Source: Berberis thunbergii (taxonomy: Eukaryota > Streptophyta > Magnoliopsida > Ranunculales > Berberidaceae). From it: a stretch of 64,000 nt of DNA. How positions within the stretch are numbered: position 1 is the stretch's first letter; each line of letters begins with the position of its first letter. The stretch covers positions 248,001-312,000 of the forward strand of contig QNQO01005827.1 of NCBI GenBank assembly GCA_003290165.1, in the 5' to 3' direction. The notes below the pieces were generated by a model. It saw only the letters and a list, made by a program, of their open reading frames with translations, did no database searches and was not told the origin of the DNA. The position numbers were made by a program, and so were the translations under genes. Below, one piece after another: positions 1-11,944 of this stretch.

Positions 1-369
1 CATCCAATCCTACAAGAATCAAGTCATGACGAAACAAAATTAGTTACTCGAATTGCAAATGAACAGGCAACAGAGCCACAAACATGTGACATCTAGTAAG
101 CATTAAGAATAAAAAAACATGTAACTATGAATAGCTGCTACTAGGAAATAGTTTGTTTAACTATGCTAGAAAACACAAGGACTTCACTTATACTCAAGGG
201 AAACAAGATTCAAGTCAAGGCATCTAACACCATACTTTGGTCTTGACAGCATCATTCAATTGCATGGAAACATTAGGGGTTAAAGAAGGTAACCCACATG
301 GATGCATTACAGCTGCTGTCATTGTTCTTAAAACAGTAATATGTCTAAAGTTTTGAAGTGGCTGATTAC

Positions 370-464
370 CATTAAAGGGCATGTTCCATCTTTGAACAAT
401 GAAAGTGACTTTTTTGCGATCAGTTTGAGATTTGTCTCCGTGTACAGATACAGCCTTCCAACCC
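370..464 (-). pseudogene. DEAD-box RNA helicase exon fragment (RH5-like), frameshifted
   Basis: Read on the minus strand, an acceptor (..TTTACAG) is followed by codons for GWKAVSVHGDKSQTDRKK, the conserved stretch between motifs IV and V of plant RH5/RH30-type DEAD-box helicases. It then continues, only after a one-base shift in an A run, as SLSLFKDGTCPLM and reaches a GTAATC donor. The family normally reads on to the ATDVAARG motif, which is absent here. The piece is therefore a single exon with intron edges and a frameshift, not a gene. It is one of a series of same-strand exon fragments up to 18.5 kb. The family match is from memory of the motif; the exact paralogue is not decided. Confidence 0.7.
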
Positions 465-1013
465 CTGTAAACTATAGAAATTCTTAAATGCACTAGCAGT
501 ATTATCGGGAATAAGTATGGAAACCTCCCCCAATTTAGCATCATTTACTCCAATGATGATTATGACGAACATAAAGAAGAAATAAAAAGGCAAGCAATAT
601 CAGCATCACCGTTCAAGACTTCAATTTGACACTGCTAGACATGGAAGTTTCCTAAGAGAAGATATATTTGTCTCTTCCATGATTTTTCACTACATTGAAT
701 AATTGCACAATAGATCCAAGGAATCTCACCTAACCTCGTGAATGCATACAAGAAAGACATCATGTTGTAACAGCAAATACAGTAAGTGAAGTCTGTACTA
801 TTATATCTCTACTTATAGCTTACCAACATTAAATACCAAAATGCACAAGACAACAACATGGGATGCAGAAATCATTATATACAATGCAATATTCCAAACT
901 GCTTCACTGAGCTGCTAGACAAAAGCCTTTAATCTTCCAAACTGAGGAAACTGTACTCTTGGATAGCATGCTTAGAACATGGAAAGGTACAGAAAAAAAA
1001 ATTTGAAAATTAC

Positions 1014-1079
1014 CTTACACAAGTATTGTATAGCTCGAGAAGTCGATGCAGCTATGTCCTTTGGCAAAATATTCAAAAC
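1014..1079 (-). pseudogene. Exon-like segment of unidentified gene
   Basis: A 66-base, 22-codon open stretch on the minus strand is bounded by an acceptor (CTGTGACAG) and a donor (GTAATTTTC). It encodes VLNILPKDIAASTSRAIQYL plus two residues. I do not recognise the family. The clean splice borders, and its place in a row of recognisable same-strand exon fragments, suggest another captured exon. Chance is possible at this length. Confidence 0.35.
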
Positions 1080-2791
1080 CTGTCACAGAAAGTTACTAGT
1101 GTAATAAGACAAAACTATACAGAAAAACTAGGAATGCATGAGAAGCTGAAACGGTTGCCAAACTAAATTAATGTCACAAAGAGAGACCCGATAAGGTCAC
1201 CTACCTCAATAGATTTCTCCTATTATCTAAAATATTCAAAATTATCGTAGTGAACAAGAATAACATAATTCTCCTGAAATAAGATAGCCCTCATTAATCC
1301 GCCAAAACTTAGTAAATACTAACCGTGTATCAATCAATGTGGTATATTTTTAGAAAAACAAATTTAAGGTTTAGGAATCATTATGATGTAATGGCAACTG
1401 CAAACTGTAAAATACTAAAGAGCATAAAAAACTAATGTATACGGATAGTAAACAAAGAGCTCTAATCTAAATTCTTGAAAGTTGAAAGCAAATAAAACCA
1501 TATAAGGAGTTCATACATCTAATAACCAAGTTTCCAAAACAAAGAAAAAACTAAATATAACTGCAAAAAAAAAAGTAAACAATAGCAGATTTTGGGACTT
1601 ACTGCAAGGGACGATATGTTGATGATGCGAGGTACGCACTGCTGCTACTGCTGCGAGGGAATCACTGCTGCTGCTGCGAGGGACGAACTGCTGCTCTGCG
1701 AGGGACGCAATGATGCGAGCTTGCTGCTGGTCGCAAACCAGAGTGCGCTCTGTTTCACTGCAGAGTACCCACTGTCCTGGCAGTTATGATCTGCGGATTT
1801 TTGAATGCAATCTGGGCGCTGCATTTCACTGCTTGCACTCATTCCTGCCACAGGTCTTGGATTCCAAGCAAGTACATTACTTTAACTTGTATTTGCTATT
1901 GCTATTGCTATTGCTACTGCATATGGTACCAGCTTTGAGAACACTGTGGACTTCCCTTTATAAAAATCCCCATACCTCCATGTGAGCCAAAAACTCCATA
2001 CAAAACCATAACCCTGGAAACCCACTAAACGACCAATTATACGCCTTCTCCGACATCCCACTCATCTTTATTGCACTTTTCCTATCAAATATAACCTGAA
2101 ACCTACACAAACCAAATCAAATTCATCAAACAAACCAACCCAGAAATCAAAACATAATCAGGATCAGTCCTAATACGTGAAAAGATAAAAGCAGAAAAAC
2201 ATCATAATGCACAACACGATTCATTTGAGCAGTTATGTAGGGGCTTTCATAAAAGACCTTGTGCAGGACTGTAGTATTCCGTATTCGTTATATTCTTGTT
2301 AAACGAAGCTTGGTAGTGGAACCACTAATGCCTGTCACATTATAGCTTAAAATACGACTCGAGAAGGTCCATGATGCAACTTTAAATTATTCTGAAAGTG
2401 TAACATAAATATAGAAAGACAGCAATGACCATATACAATACCATATTAACTCCAAATGAAAATTAAAAATGAGATTAAACCCTAATTAAAAATTGGGACC
2501 AAATCAGTTTCACCTAAAAATCAACCACAATGATCCCATGTTTGTCTCCCTCCCATTCCTTATATTAAGGGTAAAATGGTATCTTCACCCTGCGGACTTC
2601 AACATCAAAACCATTTATTGCTACCGCACATAACAGTTGTTTACCATTAATAAAATTCTTCTTCTTCACTGTTTCTTTCAATATATCAACCTTCAATATA
2701 GTATCACACATACAATCTATAATCAATCCAGAACATCTTTTGTAAATGTTAAATTCAATCAATATAAAAGAGAAATTAAAGAGAAGCTCAC
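1080..2791. other. AT-rich intron-like sequence with a CTG/GAGGGAC-rich patch
   Basis: No convincing gene is seen. The stretch is AT-rich and resembles intron or captured non-coding sequence, apart from an imperfect repeat of GCTGCTGCTGCGAGGGA units at about 1606-1735 and a short TTGCTA repeat near 1895-1918. Open frames over the CTG patch exist on both strands, but they follow from the repeat and have no splice or start context. Confidence 0.4.
1606..1735. repeat. Imperfect tandem repeat of CTG and GCGAGGGA units
   Basis: About four to five copies of a 20-30 base unit combine a (CTG)n run with GCGAGGGA(C). The composition is clearly more GC-rich than the sequence on either side. On the minus strand it would read as a serine/glutamine-rich, low-complexity peptide. 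It could be an exon fragment of a Q-rich protein, but nothing decides this. Confidence 0.55.
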
Positions 2792-2876
2792 CATGCAAAA
2801 CGATGAAGGGCAGAGCAGCAGAGAAGGGTATGAATACCAAGATGAAAATGAAGGCTGAGATGGTCTGTGGAGCCAT
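2792..2876 (-). pseudogene. Palmitoyl-protein thioesterase, first exon only
   Basis: An ATG at 2874-2876 opens a hydrophobic signal-peptide-like sequence (MAPQTISAFIFILVFIPFSA) that ends in LPFIVLHG, directly followed by a GTGAGC donor. LPFIVLHG(IGD) is the conserved start of the mature part of plant palmitoyl-protein thioesterases, lysosomal/vacuolar enzymes that remove palmitate from cysteines. The next exon, which should carry IGD..C and the GxSxGG nucleophile, is not found downstream, so this is an isolated first exon. It has the same strand and fragment character as its neighbours. A short unknown signal peptide is the alternative. Confidence 0.6.
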
Positions 2877-3809
2877 GAATGTTGCAAAGTGAGTTTACAA
2901 CCACTGTGTTTCTTCTTCACCTTGCAGCAATTTAATGTATATAGTTTATGAATTCTCTAAGAGAACAAAACTGATTTTATGCCAATAAGAAAAGTGTGAT
3001 GACAAATGAGATGAAAAGTTGGGACTTTGAACAATTGGGTGGACACTTTGTAGAAGTCAAAAAAGTTGTATAATCTAATTTATGGTGGGAAAGGAAATTG
3101 AAAACAAGAGTTAACTCTATGTTTAATGAAAATTCTCTTCAAGAGTTGATATTAAATTTTTAAATGAGGAAAACTTTTCAATATAGAGTTATGTTGGATA
3201 TATGCTAGGATACCCCAATTTTTTTCTAAAATTTGTAGAATTTATCTTATAATCATGATATCCCAACAATAAACATTTCAATATTGTTCGTTTAAAATCC
3301 CTTAAACAAATAGAAGTGCATAACATCTAAAAGTTATGCAATGGAATAGTGAATATACATATAGGTGACTAATCAACATGACTTCAAACTCTGGAACTTT
3401 ATGATCAGCTTTTATGGGGGAATATAACTTATAGAAACACATGAAGACATGGTGGGAAAATTCAAATGTGACTGAAAAAAAATCCAATATAAAAAAAAGA
3501 CAAAATTTTTTGCTAAATGATTGTAACAAGACAATGTCTGAAAGGACTAATCAAGGCATAGACAAAACAGATCTTCCCATAAAGCCGTATTTTTAAGTAC
3601 GTGTACACCTCCAATGCTGAAGTTCATGAGCTCAAGAAAAGAGGCCACTTTGACTTTGTTTGCAAAAACATATCACTATTTTTTAAGCTTTTATTAACTG
3701 TTATTTATATAAAATATCAGCTGTAAATGATTCAAAATCAAGAAAAAAGTTTCATGAGTCAACTCTGTATGAATTTTTACTATGAAATCAACTCTGTATG
3801 GATTTTTAC

Positions 3810-4069
3810 TTCATCATGGCCAAGGGAGGTATCAAAACCTTTAACAAATATTGTTTGTCCCTGGCTTTTACCACCTTTCTGATAAGACTCTTTGCTGCAA
3901 AAGACAACATAAACTTTCAATCAGTTCTAATGGTTGGTTTGAAACAAATATTTGAATAATTTATGTTATCAAAACAATACCCTGTATTAGGAGTATATGC
4001 ACCCCTTTCACGTGCAAAATCAAGCCTCACTGGACGTCCTGCAAGATCTTCACCATTCAACTCAAGTGC
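3810..4069 (-). pseudogene. Nucleolin-like RRM fragment (two exons)
   Basis: Two minus-strand exons with proper intron borders are visible. Exon 4069-3981 encodes ALELNGEDLAGRPVRLDFAR followed by ERGAYTPNTG, the end of RRM1 of plant nucleolin-like proteins (NUC-L1/L2). Exon 3894-3810 encodes SKESYQKGGKSQGQTIFVKG and on to FDTSLGHDE, the linker and start of RRM2. After that the expected RRM2 body is missing, and the frame soon meets a stop within a short local duplication (3763-3812). Nucleolins act in rRNA transcription and processing in the nucleolus. This copy keeps only about 58 codons and cannot be functional alone. Confidence 0.75.
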
Positions 4070-4747
4070 CTACAGAGGAGTAAGCAAATACTGTCAAACA
4101 TATGCATAATCTACATCATGGCAAATAATAGTGGGAACCTTGAAATAACAGTCCATGGCTCCATGCTAGTTATTTCAAAGGGGAGTTGTCATGTTGGCAA
4201 GACTAAATGTGCGTGGCCAAGTTGGATTTTGCAACCAAGGCACTGGAGTAGAATGCAGATTGCATACTCTGCAACATAATTGAGGTGCTCACAGGCATTA
4301 AAAGAGAAGATCATCCCTGGCGAACATATCATCCCTGGCGAACTCTGCAATGAATAATTGAGTTGCTCACAGTTTAGACAACAGCTCCAAGAAGCAAAGA
4401 AAAGTTCACTAAGTGAGAACAGATCATCCCTGCTCCAACATAAGTCGTGCTGAAATTGAAGTAAAATCTGCAGAAATGAATACCTTCTCTTGTTTAGACT
4501 TTATTTCATTTTCAGGATGCAAATTCAGTGTCAGGATTTTAAGTTTCATTGCTTGTAACAAAAGTGTTCTTAAAGTCAATAGTTAACTGGTAACCATAAC
4601 AATGCAATTTGAATTGGATGGAAAAGAAAGACAATTGATGTTCTCTGCCATGTGAGAAGGGCAGCATGTCATACTTGTCAATATGTAACAACAAGAACTA
4701 TATAGTGCAGAAAAATAAAACATAAAGAGCTAAATCATTGGAGTTAC

Positions 4748-5165
4748 CATGATCAACAGGAAGACTCCGATGCCAGCACCACAAGACAATGAATGAATGT
4801 AAGCGAAACTCTCCCTGGAAAAAATGGCAGTATGAAACATCAAGTTTGATAGCATGTGAAATACAAGACGGAGAACATGGAAAGATGCAACTCCAGGAAT
4901 TCAACAGATAACAACATATATTATTTTGAGGAATGACAACAATGATAAATATGTAACCTGCAGCAGGTTTTCCAACCTTGGGAGCACAATCTACCACACA
5001 GCAAGCACAATGCTGGCTCATCCTGGGGTGTTTTGCACTCTGGACACTGACTCAAATATGGACCACTCAATCTACGTATCATATCCTTAGGATGGCAAGA
5101 AGAATCAATATAATGGGAAACAAAAAACTGTTGAGAAAAAGTTGAGCTTCCCTTGATAGTGCATG
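4748..5165 (-). pseudogene. PRT6: PRT6 (N-degron E3 ligase) fragment, C-terminal cysteine-rich exons
   Basis: Two minus-strand exons are recognised. The exon ending at 4958 reads CPECKTPQDEPALCLLCGRL followed by CSQGWKTCC, then a GTTACA donor. The next exon (4814-4748) continues in phase as RESFAYIHSLSCGAGIGVFL followed by LIM. This is the conserved C-terminal Cys/His cluster of plant PRT6/UBR-type E3 ligases, which recognise basic N-terminal residues in the N-degron pathway. PRT6 is about 2000 residues long; only this piece and the exon at 13659-13867 are seen. The LTR retrotransposon at 5170-13478 separates the two in the correct gene order, so a single PRT6 fragment was split by that insertion. 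Confidence 0.75.
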
Positions 5166-5169
5166 TCAC

Positions 5170-6774
5170 TGATGCAGATTTAACTAACCTAAATATATAG
5201 GTTAATTTAACCTAATTTTAATAACTGCAAGTGCACAGTGTCTAACTGGTAGACAAGGGCAAGTACAGGTCGATCCCACAAGGACTGTGGTTGCAATTAA
5301 ATTTTAGAGTTGATTTAAACTAATTTAAATTAGGGTTACAACAAAATTTAAATTAGGGTTAAAATTTTAGAGTTGATTTAAACTAATTTAAATTAGGGTT
5401 AAAAATCAAACAAAATAGAAAGTTTTAAAGAATATGAGAAGGGAAACCAAGGCATTGAATCCACCACAGGTTCTTTGAGATTTGTGTAATCCGAATTATT
5501 ATTTTCAAGAATTAACATGACTAACCTAAAGATTAATCTAAGTTCGCAATTGATTTCAGCAAAGGTATAAACCCCTAGCATTGCGTGTCTTCTTACGGCA
5601 CACACAATCACAGTTTATTTTAACTAATCCTAAACCCCTAGCATTGTGTGTCTTCTTACGACACACACAATCACAGATTCAGATTAATTGATTAAATCAG
5701 GCTTTAAATTTCAACAAATGGTACTTCTAACTACCGACTAGTCTAGATAATTAATCAGGATATAACCGGTGAAAGAAAATTATTGAAAATCATAAATCAA
5801 ATGTGTTTAACGTTCAAGCACAAAGAAAAAAAATAAATTTAAATACACAAACTCTAGGAAATCCTGTGGTTTCATCGTAGCCTTGGCGAAGGGTTTAGCT
5901 ATCCATGGTAGCGGTGGTTACAACATCATTGGATGTGGAAATCATCTCAGCAGGAATGCGAATCCCGAGAAAAGAGCTGCTAATGGCACTATGGTGGCTT
6001 AGAGTGAACACTAGGGGTGCAAATAACAAAAATTGATTTTCAAATCTGTTTTCTCCCGCTCGAAAATCGCGTGACTCTCTTTTCCAACGAGACAGCGTCT
6101 GCTACGCTCCTCACGAGCTCCTCGTGAGCTTCCTCACCTCCGACCTGGTTCTGAACCTGCAAAAGAGAGAGAGGGTGAAGAAAGAATGAGATAACACAAA
6201 GAAAACGAAGGAGGATGCGAAACAGGGAGGCCTCTGTCGCGAGCTCTGTCTCGCGTGGTGGTGGTGGTGGTGGTGGTGGTGGTCTGTTTCCTGGTGATGG
6301 TGGCGGCTGATAGTGGAGGATGAGGAGGAGGTGGTGATGGCGGTGTTATCGCGCTGCCGGCTCTCCTATCGAGCGAGGATTGCCGGCAGGGTGGATTGGT
6401 GTGGTGGCCGGAAAAGAGAGGAGGGGAGAAAGAACGTGGAAAACGAGAGAAGAAGCTTTCTCTAAGATGGGGGAGCTAAATAGGGTTCTCCTATTATCTT
6501 GGGCTTGGGTTTTAGGTTAGCATTTTGGGTTTGGGCTTAGGTTAAATTAGGTTGACCTAGGTTTATTAGGGTTAGATATGTGTCCTCTACTTTGTACCAC
6601 CGCTAGAATCGACCAATTGTCATTACTTAAATTGTCGCCTTAATATGATTTCATCGTTCACGCTCAAATTCCTACAAAGACATGAAAACGAAATAATTAT
6701 TATAAAATATAATAATCGAAACACTAACATATATAAATTAAGGGATATATTATGTAATAATTATGTGAATATCA
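5170..6774 (-). repeat. 3' LTR (element orientation) of the 5170-13478 retrotransposon
   Basis: This direct repeat partner of 11945-13478 has TG..CA ends. It differs by small indels and by an extra local duplication of AACTAATTTAAATTAGGGTT near 5310-5400, plus a longer GGT microsatellite (about 6255-6281). It contains two copies of a motif TGCGTGTCTTCTTACG..CACACACAATCACA. Open frames inside it are shared with the other repeat and are not genes. Confidence 0.9.
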
Positions 6775-8989
6775 AATACCCCCAAACCTATATTTTGCTA
6801 GTCCTCGAGCAAAACAATAAAATAAAATCTAACTCACTTTCGCAGGAATCATCGGTTGCACTTACCTTAAACGTGCAACAAGGCTTTAAACCCCTAGATT
6901 ACCTCTAGTAGACGAGTTATAGTCTCGTGAGGGTTTCCAGAAATGTTACCCACAAACATTATGACTCATAAATTTCCAAAACATGGTAACTCGATCTATT
7001 ATCCTCAGAGTGTGAATCTCATTGCCAAAATTTTTTAAAAACAACTAACAGTTTCACAATAATATATCAAAAAGTCTCACAACAATTTAATAATACCCAA
7101 AGGTTAAATAAATTTCATCAATTATTCCCAACTCGAAGTGTGTGTGCGCATGGCCTTATCAACATAACTTTTTATTTCAGAGTAAAACAATTACTAAATC
7201 TCCTTTAGAAAGTTTGTTTTGACTTCAAACCTCTCATGTCACTCACAATAAAACACTCAGAGATTTGATATTTCACTCAGTTTATATGTGAGGAAAAGAG
7301 TAAGTAATGGAAAACAATCATCTCACATATAGTAATATGAAGAACAGGCTTTTCAAGAATGGAATGAGTATGATCTCATGGACAGGAATATCAATTACTT
7401 TTGAGAATGTTAAATCATACACCATAGTTCTTATTTATTTAATCTCCACATCTACGAAACTAACCATTTCTTATCATCAACTAGGACTTTAATAGGTTGT
7501 AATGGGGCTTAGGTAATGGGTAACAAAGAATGAAAACAAGTATACGAAAAATCTCTAAGAATGTATACACCCATTAAACTAACACAAGAGCTATGAATAG
7601 TAAATCAATGTTCTAACCATCAATTACTTTCTTCATTTTTTTTTTCCATTGACATCGCTTTTTTTTTTTTCAACTACATGTTTTCCTCTTCTACTCAATA
7701 GAATGTTTCAACATTGAGGACTCATGGTATATTTGACTCTGCTCTTTCTAATTGCCCCATTTCCAACTAACATTCATCCATATACATTCTTAGATAAATT
7801 GGGTATTGATAAGGGGTTAAAAAATAAAAGGCTATCAACGGCTCAAAGGGCTTCAAAAGGGAACTAATGAGTGGGTAAGTAAAAAGGCTAGAAAAGGTTT
7901 AAGAAAAACTTGCCTACATCATTTCTTAAGTTCAGGTTGGTATTATGGCATCTCAACTAAATAAAATAAAATGTTTTAGTGCAATAATTTAATGTTAATG
8001 TCATTCTCAAAGCAATTGATAAGAAAAATGAGAAAAATGAGATCATCAACGACTTAATACGAACTCAAGAAAAATTAGAGTATATTTATCTAACACTCAG
8101 AAAGAAAAGAATGGCTCAAAACTTTCACGGGTTAAGTCTCCACTATTATTCTAAGGTTTTCTAGCTCATATCTCATTCATCAACTTCAAATCATGCTAAT
8201 ATGGCTTATATTGCAAAAAGTAATCGAGTTGAAAAAAATCTCATGAAATAGACCTAACTTAAGGATTATATCAAACCATATGTTTTCCTGTTGATATATA
8301 AAGGTGACAAGTGAAAGCATGTATTTCTCAAAATTTAGGCATACTTGAAAGCACATCCTCTTCATTGGAAAGGACTTAGATCTTGGATGCATTTTCAAAG
8401 TGAAATTTTTCACACAATCATAGTTAACTATGTACTCAATGGAGATTGAGTAGAATACAATAGTAAATTGTGAAATAAATTTTAGTTCAAAATTTCTTGA
8501 AAAAATGCAGAAAAAACTCATAAACCTCACCCCCCAAACCTAAACCAAACATTGTCCCCAATGTATAAAATGATGATCATGACAAATTGCAAGGAAAAAG
8601 AAAAGCATGAGAGTTAAAGGGATATTACCCATGGAAAAGTTTTTTACCAATTTTCGATGAAATCTTCCACCAATGAGGCTCACAAACATAAGAATCATGG
8701 AGTTCTTCATTAGAAATCGATAAAATGCAGACTCGACACTAACAAAGAAAACAAAAAAAAAGGCAAGTTGTAAGTCAAAACTGTTATGGAGCTAACGAGT
8801 ATGAGTGAAACACAACTAAATAGGGCACTCAAAAATCAATCCAAACTAACAACAAAGACACACAACTAAGCTAGGTTGCCTCCTAGGAGCGTTTGGTTTA
8901 ACGTCGTCAGCCCGGACATATATTCTCCCTCATGAATGAAATATCATGAAGTGACAAGGAAGATACATAGGGGAGCATTCACGTCCAAA

Positions 8990-9818
8990 CTATCTATGAT
9001 TATAAAACGAGTCAAAAGGGTTAAGGAATCGTATACCAACAACCTTGAAAAGTTGAGAATCAGTCCACTCAAAAATAGCAACCACATGCGACACAAGATA
9101 TACTAGCACAATCCCAAAAGCTGCAAGGACACCATCTAAAATCCATATTAGAAGCGGTAAAGAAGCTCGCATTCCTTGGAAGTCAATAGGGATCTTAAAC
9201 ATTGAATAGGTCGCCAAGTAGTGATATGCAACAAAGGAGCATCCCTTACTCCTAAAATGAACATCCAAGTCTAGTTCCAAATCAGAAAGATTGGATAATT
9301 TCCCACATCAGGATGGTGAAAATTGAAATCATCTCTTACAAACATGAATCCATAAGGTAGCATCAGTGAATATGAAAGGGATGGAAAGTGGTATGTCTAT
9401 AAATATATCGGGTGGTACAAGTTCATCGTAACAAAATGGATTACACAAGATGATGAGGTTAGACGACGCAACAACACCCCCAAACCTAAATTAGCACTAC
9501 CTATGGCATGTAGTCTCTCATTAAATATATCTCCCCGACTTCTTTGGGACAACCTGTTTTGAATTCAATACAGATGAAATAATAACAGGCAAAGTATGCA
9601 TCAGTACCTGAAAACGCATACCTGAGGGTGTCAGGTAATTGTTTAAGGTCAAGCTCAGGTGGCTCAACTGATGGGACTAGTTTTGACTCACTGAGTGGAA
9701 GAGGCTCCACTTTAGACTTCCATTTATAACTAGGATCCACAATGGGGACTGAGTCAAGCAAATCATTGACTTCCCTAATGGAATCATCAACATCAAAGTC
9801 CAAACTAGAATGAGTCAA
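8990..9818 (-). pseudogene. Degenerate gypsy pol-border remnants
   Basis: A minus-strand frame at 9818-9501 contains PPELDLKQLPDTLRYAFSG, resembling the PTLELKPLPxHLRYAFLG segment that precedes reverse transcriptase in plant Athila-like pol. The catalytic part that should follow is absent. A second frame at 9280-8990 ends in a segment weakly like the FKVNGQRLK end of pol. The nearby sequence at 8875-8910 is the common CTCCTAGGAGGCAACCTAG motif found downstream of pol in these elements. The enzymes have therefore been deleted and only borders remain. Confidence 0.5.
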
Positions 9819-10078
9819 ACAAGCCTCTAAATGGTCATGTGTATCATGAAAACAGTCAAGGGGAGACTCTAAAGACTGTTCACAGTTTGATTCTATGCAT
9901 GAGTCACTAGGAAGACATATGTCGAGTGGGTCTTCATGAAAATGTGGGGAAGGAATGGGTCAGGAAGCAAAGTAGTTTCAATCACATTATCCCAAAAACA
10001 TCATCTGACTCGGATTCCATGTGTTACCAGTTATGAATTGACCCTCTGAATTTTGAATAGAGTGACTAGGAACTCTTC

Positions 10079-10769
10079 CTAACTCACTTTCAGATATGCC
10101 CCAGTAATATGATCCACAACTATCTCAAGTCTTTGAGTCGTGGCTATCAACTCAGATATGTCCTTAGAATTCTGATCAATTATACTTGCTGAGCGCTGCA
10201 AATACTGATTAATCGTTTCCTCTAAACTTGATGTGTTGGATGGAGGAACTTGGTTATGGTGGGGCATGACATGATTAGGGTATTGAGGAGCTTGAGAGAA
10301 AATATGTCCCCTTGGTGTGAGTATGAGCCCAAGAGAGATTTTGATTATTGGCAAAACCAGGGCTGTAATAGTTGAACTTTGAATTATAACCAGGTCGCCA
10401 ATTAGCATTAAAAGAATGGATTTGCTCAGCGAAATATTCAGGATAATCATATTGCAAATCACAATCAGCTGTAGAATGACTAGGACTCGAACATGCAACA
10501 CAACCCTCAAATGAAACATTAGTGGGAGGTAGGGGTTGAGTCAAATTCATAAGTGCATCTAATTTCTGAGTCATCGTCATAAGAGTTGTTTCAAGCTTCG
10601 AGGTAGAAGGGGAGAAGTAATCCTTAAAGTCTTTATCCTCATTAGAAGGGGAGAGGAAGTCAGGATAATATGCGGAACCTGAGTTGTAATAATCTGAATA
10701 TGGAGCATAATCAGGTTGTCGCATGGGATTAAATGCATTCCCGCGAGATGGATAATTATTGAGGTTCAT
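10079..10769 (-). pseudogene. Athila-like gag C-terminal region (frameshifted)
   Basis: A frame from an ATG at 10769 runs to 10275, and a second overlapping frame continues to 10079. The first has CVACSSPSHSTADC, a CX2C..H..C cluster, followed by an aromatic/asparagine-rich stretch ending WAHTH. This is the order seen in Athila-like gag proteins (CxxC finger, then an NPGWRNHPNFSW-like segment). The second frame has PQYPNHVMPHHNQVPP and a helical segment (LEETINQYLQRSASII) typical of the gag tail. The change of frame between them, and the missing N-terminal half of gag, indicate decay. Confidence 0.6.
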
Positions 10770-11920
10770 TTTTTTTTTTAATTATGCAAGCCTAACCTAT
10801 ATATGAAGATAACCTAACTCTAAAAAAAATTAAAATGGTAAAACCAAATCAGGACCTATATGATGTGCAAGCAAGATGAATGGAAAACGACCCTAGATAA
10901 GTACCTAGCAATACAATCATTCAGATTGCCTTCGGGTACTACGCAGCTGATAGTTATAGCCCCACGAAAAGTCGAGGTTTCTACGAAGCAAATTAATCTC
11001 GTGAGAAACTAATTTACTAGGTAGAGGCTGTAACGTCTGGTAATCCCTACAAGCACTCTTTTTATTACCTATGTTTGTTACTAATCAAGGGCTGAAATCC
11101 ATTTTAATTAGCCTATCCGTGGGAGAGAGCACGAAGTTTCCCAACATCAAAAATATCCTGAAATCTAATTGCTTCTACCTCCTTTTCTACCTTCAGTTTA
11201 AAGTGTAATGCCAGTTTCAGAACTATTCCAAGATTGGATATGTTCCTTCACTGACTACTTTAAACTTTCAAGTTTCAAAAGAGGGGTCCTATGAGTGTCT
11301 GTCCTAATTTATCTTGCTACAAATTTTAATAGTGAGGGCTTAGGTCCTAACCCTAAAATAGATGGTTGGTTAACCTATCCGCGGGAGAGAGCACGGAATT
11401 TTACAGCATCAAAAATATCCTCAATCTATTCAAATTTGCATGCAATTCTCGCTAAAAACCAAAACAAGCAAAACACACAGTAATCCACTCAGAAACCACG
11501 TGCAGATGCGGTGGAAAAAGTTACCTCCGGCATGAACCTCTCTTGGGTTACTTGCGACGCCGGGTAGAAGTCGAGTTGACGTCGATCAGAAGCACCGTCC
11601 ACCTGACGGCTCGCCAACTTCTGAGAGTGTCCACGCGATAGCAACCTGTAAACAATTCAAACCCTGTGCTTTTTTTTTGTTTTTTTTTTTTTTTTATTTT
11701 TTATGCAACCTGTAATATATGCTTCCTACCTGTTAATACCTGCAAAAAAAAAAAAAAAAAACAAGTATCAAAACTTCTTAGACTTAAAAGAAATAACAAA
11801 AAATAAAATCAAGCCTATCCTAAAAGCAAAAGCAAAAGCAATCTATATCTGACCTAATTTTTTTAACCTAAACTACAAATTAGTGAAAATAAACTCTTGA
11901 ATTCAATTACACCGTTACAG

Positions 11921-11938
11921 TCCCCGGCAACGGCGCCA
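11921..11938 (-). other. Primer-binding site (tRNA-Asp type)
   Basis: The minus strand reads TGGCGCCGTTGCCGGGGA six bases inside the 5' LTR, complementary to the 3' end of plant tRNA-Asp(GTC). It fixes the orientation of the retrotransposon. Confidence 0.9.
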
Positions 11939-11944
11939 AAAACT

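Noticed and set aside
11921..11938. tRNA-Asp gene end
   Set aside because: Only the last 18 bases of a tRNA-Asp sequence are present and they abut the LTR, so it is a primer-binding site and not a tRNA gene.
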